Positions 14,725 through 18,309 of a stretch of 18,309 bases of DNA are shown here, one piece after another. The stretch comes from Actinobacteria bacterium UBA5176. GTDB lineage: Bacteria > Actinomycetota > UBA4738. Under the pieces are notes generated by a model that saw nothing but the letters and a program-made list of their open reading frames with translations, made no database searches and was not told the origin of the DNA. The position numbers and the translations under genes were made by a program. Location: assembly GCA_002413305.1 (NCBI GenBank), contig DHWS01000108.1, positions 435 through 18,743 of the forward strand, read 5' to 3'. Position 1 is the stretch's first letter; each line of letters opens with the position of its first letter.

Positions 14725-14730
14725 TCCTAC
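14725..14730 (-). promoter_or_regulatory. Possible -10 box for the leaderless PUA/ASCH-like gene
   Basis: TAGGAT on the minus strand fits TANNNT and ends 10 nt before GTG 14714, which lacks a Shine-Dalgarno. No -35 box is recognised. Confidence 0.3.
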
Positions 14731-14755
14731 GGATGGCCGGACGAGGGCGCTCCGC

Positions 14756-15532
14756 TCAGACCGCCGCCGGCTCCCGGACCGCCCGCGACCCGATGCGCCG
14801 GTGCTTCTGGATCTCACGACGAAGCAGGATCGGGTACCCAACGGTCCCGACCAGAGCGAACAGCCACCACTGGATCATGTAGCTGAAGTGCGGGCCCTCG
14901 TCGAGGGGCGGGAGCGGCACCCGCTTCGGCAGCGACCCCGGCGCTCGCGGGCTCGAGGACTCCTGCCAGATGTACATCGGCACGGTCGGGAGCGATTCCA
15001 GCTTCGCGAACCGCCCGAGATCGATCCAGTTCGTCACCGGCGCGGGCCGGGTGGGGTCCGAGGAGGTCTTCTCGGGCGGGAACAGGACCCCGGTGACGGT
15101 CACCGTGCCGGACGGCGGCGCCGCCCGGGTGATGGGCGGTTTGTCCAGGTCGAAGGGCACCCAGCCGCGGTCCACGAACACCACGCGGCGATCCGAGGTG
15201 ATCAGAGGTGTCAGCAGGTCGTTGCCCGGGTTGTCGTTCAGGTCCCGTCCCACCAGCACCTCCTCGTGCCGCGGGTCGTACACACCGGTCACCGTCACTC
15301 TCCGGTAGAGCTGGGCCGCTGGAGCCGGGGCGGAGCCGGTCGGGATGAGCGCGTCCAGCGCGATCGGGGGCAGCGCCCCCTGGCGTTCGACCTGCCGGTT
15401 GTAGGCTCGAACCTGGATAAGCCGGTCCCGCTGCCAGAAGCCCGCCACGACGCACCCGGCCACGATCGCGAGCACGAACACGTGCCGAAGGATCTTCCGG
15501 GGGGTCAGCAGGAAGCGGGGGAAGGGCGCCAT
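14756..15532 (-). CDS. SURF1 family protein (cytochrome c oxidase assembly)
   Basis: 258 residues. SURF1 proteins are membrane-anchored factors that help insert haem into cytochrome oxidase. The plan fits: an N-terminal membrane helix (15-33) followed by FWQRDRLIQVRAYN (32-45), an external beta-rich domain with RRVTVTGVYDP (77-87) and VFVDRGWVPFD (118-128), and the family signature HFSYMIQWWLFALVG (215-229) starting the second membrane helix (217-237), then a basic cytoplasmic tail. Length is normal for actinobacterial members. ATG 15532 has no Shine-Dalgarno; TAGGCT (15545-15550) lies 12 nt upstream. No oxidase subunit genes are in the window. The next gene on this strand starts 41 nt downstream. 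Confidence 0.92.
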   Translation of the reverse strand: MAPFPRFLLTPRKILRHVFVLAIVAGCVVAGFWQRDRLIQVRAYNRQVERQGALPPIALDALIPTGSAPAPAAQLYRRVTVTGVYDPRHEEVLVGRDLNDNPGNDLLTPLITSDRRVVFVDRGWVPFDLDKPPITRAAPPSGTVTVTGVLFPPEKTSSDPTRPAPVTNWIDLGRFAKLESLPTVPMYIWQESSSPRAPGSLPKRVPLPPLDEGPHFSYMIQWWLFALVGTVGYPILLRREIQKHRRIGSRAVREPAAV

Positions 15533-15544
15533 GTCCAGCGGAGG

Positions 15545-15550
15545 AGCCTA
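15545..15550 (-). promoter_or_regulatory. Possible -10 box for a leaderless SURF1 transcript
   Basis: TAGGCT on the minus strand fits TANNNT and ends 12 nt before ATG 15532, which has no Shine-Dalgarno. The 95-nt gap to the SnoaL-like gene leaves room for a promoter, but no -35 box is clear. Confidence 0.3.
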
Positions 15551-15627
15551 GCCGGTCGGGTTCGAAATGGGACCGGGGCGGGAAGGAACTCGACACAGAC
15601 CACACGTCACCGACCGCAATTGAACGG

Positions 15628-16050
15628 TCAGCCCTGCGCGGGGACCAACCCCAGCTGGGTCAGGAACCCCAACTGGTCCCAGTACGCCCGGTGCGCGGTG
15701 AGTCGTTCGCCGTCCGTCTCGAGCACCGTGACGAAGGGGACGGAGACGACCTTCCCGGTGGGGGGAACGTCGCCGGCGGGGGTGACCATCGGGCCGGTGT
15801 TCGTCCCCGCGTAGATGCCTTCCATGGCCGCACTCGAGGGGCCCTCGGTCGTCGCGTCGATCTCGAACCGGGCGTCCGGGAAGGCCGTGAAATACCCCTG
15901 GAGGAAGGCGGCGGCCGGTTCGGAGCCCTGGAAGTTCCCCGCCGGGGACGCGAACCGAACGTCGGGGCTGAGCAGCGCGGCCGCCTCCTCCACCCGGCCC
16001 TCACTGAGGAGTTCGAAGTACTTCGTCCCGAGTTCGGCAGCCGTGGCCAT
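15628..16050 (-). CDS. SnoaL-like (NTF2 fold) protein, ester cyclase/limonene-hydratase type domain
   Basis: 140 residues, the usual size of a single NTF2-like cone. An N-terminal helix pair is seen in KYFELLSEGRVEEAAALLSP (10-29), followed by DVRFASPAGNFQGSEPAAAF, FPDARFEIDATTEG (57-70) and strand VVSVPFVTVLETDGERLTAH (101-120), ending with RAYWDQLGFLTQLGL, where YWDQLG is typical of SnoaL-like proteins. Members act as small-molecule isomerases, hydratases or binding proteins, so no reaction is assigned. The open frame begins at 16074, but ATG 16050 is preferred because AAGGAGGG lies just before it. It is divergent from the PIG-L gene across a 146-nt region; SURF1 follows after 95 nt and is probably a separate transcript. 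Confidence 0.85.
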   Translation of the reverse strand: MATAAELGTKYFELLSEGRVEEAAALLSPDVRFASPAGNFQGSEPAAAFLQGYFTAFPDARFEIDATTEGPSSAAMEGIYAGTNTGPMVTPAGDVPPTGKVVSVPFVTVLETDGERLTAHRAYWDQLGFLTQLGLVPAQG

Positions 16051-16196
16051 GGTCCCTCCTTGTCGTCGCAGCATCCTGTGGGCGCGGTCGAACCTACGTC
16101 AGGCCCGTGCGTCCGGCAAGGTGGCGGGTACCATGCTCGGACCGCCCCGACCCCGACAGCGGGATCCGCCGAGACCTCAAGGGAGGAAACGACCCG

Positions 16197-16997
16197 ATGG
16201 CCACGATCGTGAGCTTCCACGCCCACCCCGACGACGAGACGATCGCGACGGGAGGCACGCTGGCGAAGGCTTCCGCCGAAGGGCATCGGGTGGTCATCGT
16301 GATCGCCACGCGAGGCGAGCACGGCGACGTGGTCGAGGGCGTGCTGGCGCCCGGCGAGGAGCTCTGGAAGCGCCGGATCCAGGAGGCCGAAGCCGCCGCG
16401 GCGATCCTCGGAGCGCACCGGCTGGAGTTCCTTGGCTACAAGGACAGCGGGATGATGGGCACCCCGGAGAACGACGCGCCCGGTTCGTTCTGGCGGGCCG
16501 ACGTGGAGGAAGCCGCCGGGAAGGTCACCGAGATCCTGCGGGAGGAGAAAGCCGACATCCTGACCGTGTACGACGATCACGGGAACTACGGACACCCCGA
16601 CCACATCCAGGTCCACCGAGTCGGGGTCCGGGCCGGGGAGCTGGCGGAGACGCCCCGGGTGTTCGAGGCGACGGCGAACCGCGACGAGATCCAGCGACAG
16701 ATGGCCCGGGCGAAGGATGCCGGGATCGAGATGCCCGGCGGCCTCGACACGGAGCAGCTGGTGGAGTTCGGCATGCCGGAATCGGCCCTCACCACCGCGG
16801 TCGACGTTGGTGACTACCTCGACGTCAAGCGCAACGCAATGATCGCCCACGCCAGCCAGATCGCCGAGTCGTCGTTCTTCCTGGCCATGCCCGACGACAT
16901 GTTCGCCCTGGCGTTCGGGACCGAATGGTTCATCCACCGAGGCGTCGACCCCGGCATCTCGGAGCACGACCTGTTCGAGGGCCTGGACGCGTCGTGA
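16197..16997 (+). CDS. PIG-L family zinc deacetylase (MshB/Mca/LmbE-like)
   Basis: 266 residues. The zinc-site signature AHPDDE (9-14) supplies His10, Asp13 and the catalytic base Asp12; YGHPDHIQVHR (131-141) supplies His133 and the third zinc ligand His136, by analogy with MshB. These enzymes remove acetyl groups from N-acetylglucosamine-type conjugates. In Actinobacteria the best known are MshB (mycothiol synthesis) and Mca (conjugate amidase). The match is to the family; the C-terminal half (residues 180-266) does not let me choose between those roles. GGAGG ten nt before ATG 16197 fixes the start, although the frame is open from 16107. The stop overlaps the GTG of the next amidohydrolase (GTGA), so the two are co-translated and may act in one pathway. 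Confidence 0.9.
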   Translation: MATIVSFHAHPDDETIATGGTLAKASAEGHRVVIVIATRGEHGDVVEGVLAPGEELWKRRIQEAEAAAAILGAHRLEFLGYKDSGMMGTPENDAPGSFWRADVEEAAGKVTEILREEKADILTVYDDHGNYGHPDHIQVHRVGVRAGELAETPRVFEATANRDEIQRQMARAKDAGIEMPGGLDTEQLVEFGMPESALTTAVDVGDYLDVKRNAMIAHASQIAESSFFLAMPDDMFALAFGTEWFIHRGVDPGISEHDLFEGLDAS

Positions 16998-18181
16998 CGG
17001 TCGCGCGGCGGGTACGCGTCACAGGTGGGCAGGTCGTCGATCCGCCAACGGGGACGGTCGAACCCAGGGAGCTGCTGGTCGAAGAGGGCCGGGTGGTGTC
17101 GACGCTCTCGGATGGGGAGGTCGAAGAGGTCGATGCCCGCGGGCTGTTCGTCCTCCCCGGGCTGATCGATTGCCACGTGCACCTCGTGATGCGCGGGGAG
17201 GACGCGGACCCGTCGGCCGCCGCGCGCCGGTCGCCCGTGGAGATCCTCGCCTCGATCCGGGAGGCAGCGGCTCGGACCCTCAGGGGCGGGATGACCACCG
17301 TCCGCGACCTCGGCGGATGGGACTACCTGGAGATGCAGGCGAGGGACGAACCGGAGGAGCCGATGGCCCGCATGGTGCTGGCCGGGCGCCTGCTTTCGAT
17401 CCCCACCCCGGCCGTCGCCTACTACCCGGGGATGTACGAGGTGGTGCGAGGCGCGGAGGAGGTTCGGGCGGGAGTGTCGAAGCAACTCGCGCACGGCGCG
17501 GACTGCATCAAGGTCATGGCCACGGGGGCGATGCTCTCCCCCGAGGACGAGGACGCCCAGGAAGCGCAGCTGTCCGAGGAGGAGATCCGGGCGGCGGTGG
17601 ACACGGCGGCCGCTGTGGGGGCGCACGTGGCCGCCCACGCCCACGCGCTGTCGGGGATCTGGGCCGCGGTCCGGGCCGGCGTGGCGAGCATCGAACACGG
17701 CACGTTCGCCGACGAGGCGGTCCTTCGAGGGATGGCGGCGCGAGGCACGTTCCTGGTCCCCACCATCAGGGCCTCAGCGGGCCCGCTCGGCGATCCGGCG
17801 TTCGCCGGCACGCTTCCTCCCCACATCCGCCGACGGCTGGCGGACGCGCACGAGATCCATCTGGAGATGCTTCGCCTGGCTCATCGGGTCGGGACCCCGA
17901 TCGCCATGGGAACCGACGCCGGCGCGCCCGGCGACCTCCACGGCGCGAACGCCGAGGAATGCGTGGCGCTGGTCGACGACGTCGGCCTCACCCCAGCGGA
18001 GTCGATCAGGACGGCAACGACGGACGCCGCACGGTTGCTCGGCCGCGAGGGCGAGATCGGAACGCTCGCGGAAGGCGCCTGGGCCGACGCGGTGGGCTAT
18101 CTCGTCGACCCGCTCGACGATATCCGGGCGCTTCGCGAGCCGGCCCTGGTCATCAAGGCCGGAGCCACCGTCCCGCCCTAG
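16994..18181 (+). CDS. Amidohydrolase family protein, coupled to the PIG-L deacetylase gene
   Basis: 395 residues, a COG1228-type cytosolic metal-dependent hydrolase. Motifs: LPGLIDCHVHLVM with His61 and His63, CIKVMATGAM with Lys173, VAAHAHALSG with His215, SIEHGTF with His235 and AMGTDAGAPG with Asp308, then the C-terminal sandwich strand EGAWADAVGYLVDPLDD. The start is the GTG at 16994, whose bases overlap the TGA of the PIG-L gene; the frame is open back to 16925, but those codons lie inside the PIG-L gene. It shares fold and motif order with the 2528-3718 enzyme but is not a recent duplicate: substrate-site loops differ throughout. The likely substrate is a cyclic amide, a peptide or, given the partner, an amide-linked conjugate; this is inference. 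Confidence 0.9.
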   Translation: MTVARRVRVTGGQVVDPPTGTVEPRELLVEEGRVVSTLSDGEVEEVDARGLFVLPGLIDCHVHLVMRGEDADPSAAARRSPVEILASIREAAARTLRGGMTTVRDLGGWDYLEMQARDEPEEPMARMVLAGRLLSIPTPAVAYYPGMYEVVRGAEEVRAGVSKQLAHGADCIKVMATGAMLSPEDEDAQEAQLSEEEIRAAVDTAAAVGAHVAAHAHALSGIWAAVRAGVASIEHGTFADEAVLRGMAARGTFLVPTIRASAGPLGDPAFAGTLPPHIRRRLADAHEIHLEMLRLAHRVGTPIAMGTDAGAPGDLHGANAEECVALVDDVGLTPAESIRTATTDAARLLGREGEIGTLAEGAWADAVGYLVDPLDDIRALREPALVIKAGATVPP

Positions 18182-18309
18182 TCCGACCCTTCAGTCGATC
18201 TTCTACATGGCACCGCGTTGAGTCTCATCCCGAGGCACTGACGATCTTCCATCGGTCGCTGCCCGAGCCACAGCCGCCGGAGGCAGGCTAGTGGTGCGTC
18301 TGTGAAATA
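18182..18309. other. Unassigned 3' end of window
   Basis: 128 bases after the last amidohydrolase. A minus-strand frame stays open from 18309 down to a stop at 18178-18180, but its translation (YFTDAPLACLRRLWLGQRPM and onward) resembles nothing I know. No terminator hairpin is visible. Probably intergenic. Confidence 0.3.

Noticed and set aside
15612..15629. Inverted repeat GACCG-N8-CGGTC at the end of the SnoaL-like gene
   Set aside because: Short arms, a long loop and no T-run on the minus strand; not a convincing terminator.
15660..16967. 435-codon minus frame opposite the PIG-L gene and across the SnoaL-like gene
   Set aside because: It overlaps two supported genes in other frames and has no family signature.

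Overview
This 18.3 kb window is high-GC bacterial chromosome with the gene content of an aerobic actinomycete. The pointers are a PAC2-family protein (common in proteasome-bearing Actinobacteria), a SURF1 cytochrome-oxidase assembly factor, a MshB/Mca-like PIG-L deacetylase, a groEL start under a CIRCE operator, and several genes with no Shine-Dalgarno but a TANNNT motif 10-12 nt before the start, the usual look of leaderless actinobacterial promoters. An uncultured soil-type Actinomycetota is my inference; no marker here fixes the genus. I see no tRNA, rRNA, CRISPR array, insertion sequence or prophage gene, and no gene-free stretch longer than about 200 bases.

Layout. 1-218 (-) is the 5' end of groEL, and 274-300 holds its CIRCE operator. 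Then on the plus strand come a PAC2 protein (345-1214), a secreted coiled-coil protein with a lysozyme-like C-terminus (1414-2484) and an amidohydrolase (2528-3718). From 3740 to 13267 everything is on the minus strand. Read in transcription order this is an ABC-2 exporter (ATPase plus two permeases, 13267 to 10521), a 95-residue unknown protein (10500-10213), and three tandem paralogous membrane histidine kinases (10121 to 3740) joined by ATGA overlaps. Further right, also on minus, are an XRE regulator/nucleotidyltransferase pair (14191-13329) with an AT-rich palindromic operator on its start, a PUA/ASCH-like protein (14714-14229), SURF1 (15532-14756) and a SnoaL-like protein (16050-15628). 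The window closes on plus with a PIG-L deacetylase (16197-16997) coupled by a GTGA overlap to a second amidohydrolase (16994-18181).

How it fits together. The central block looks like an export-and-sensing module: an exporter of the COG4586/4587/3694 type followed by three GAF plus HisKA_3 kinases. No response regulator lies in the window, so the kinases must signal to a regulator elsewhere or to each other. The outer kinases are much closer to each other than to the middle one; one 132-nt patch is about 94% identical at DNA level. The XRE/nucleotidyltransferase pair has the architecture of a self-repressed toxin-antitoxin-like unit. The three-kinase cassette and this two-gene unit are the parts most worth following up; the rest is mostly ordinary housekeeping and catabolic gene content.
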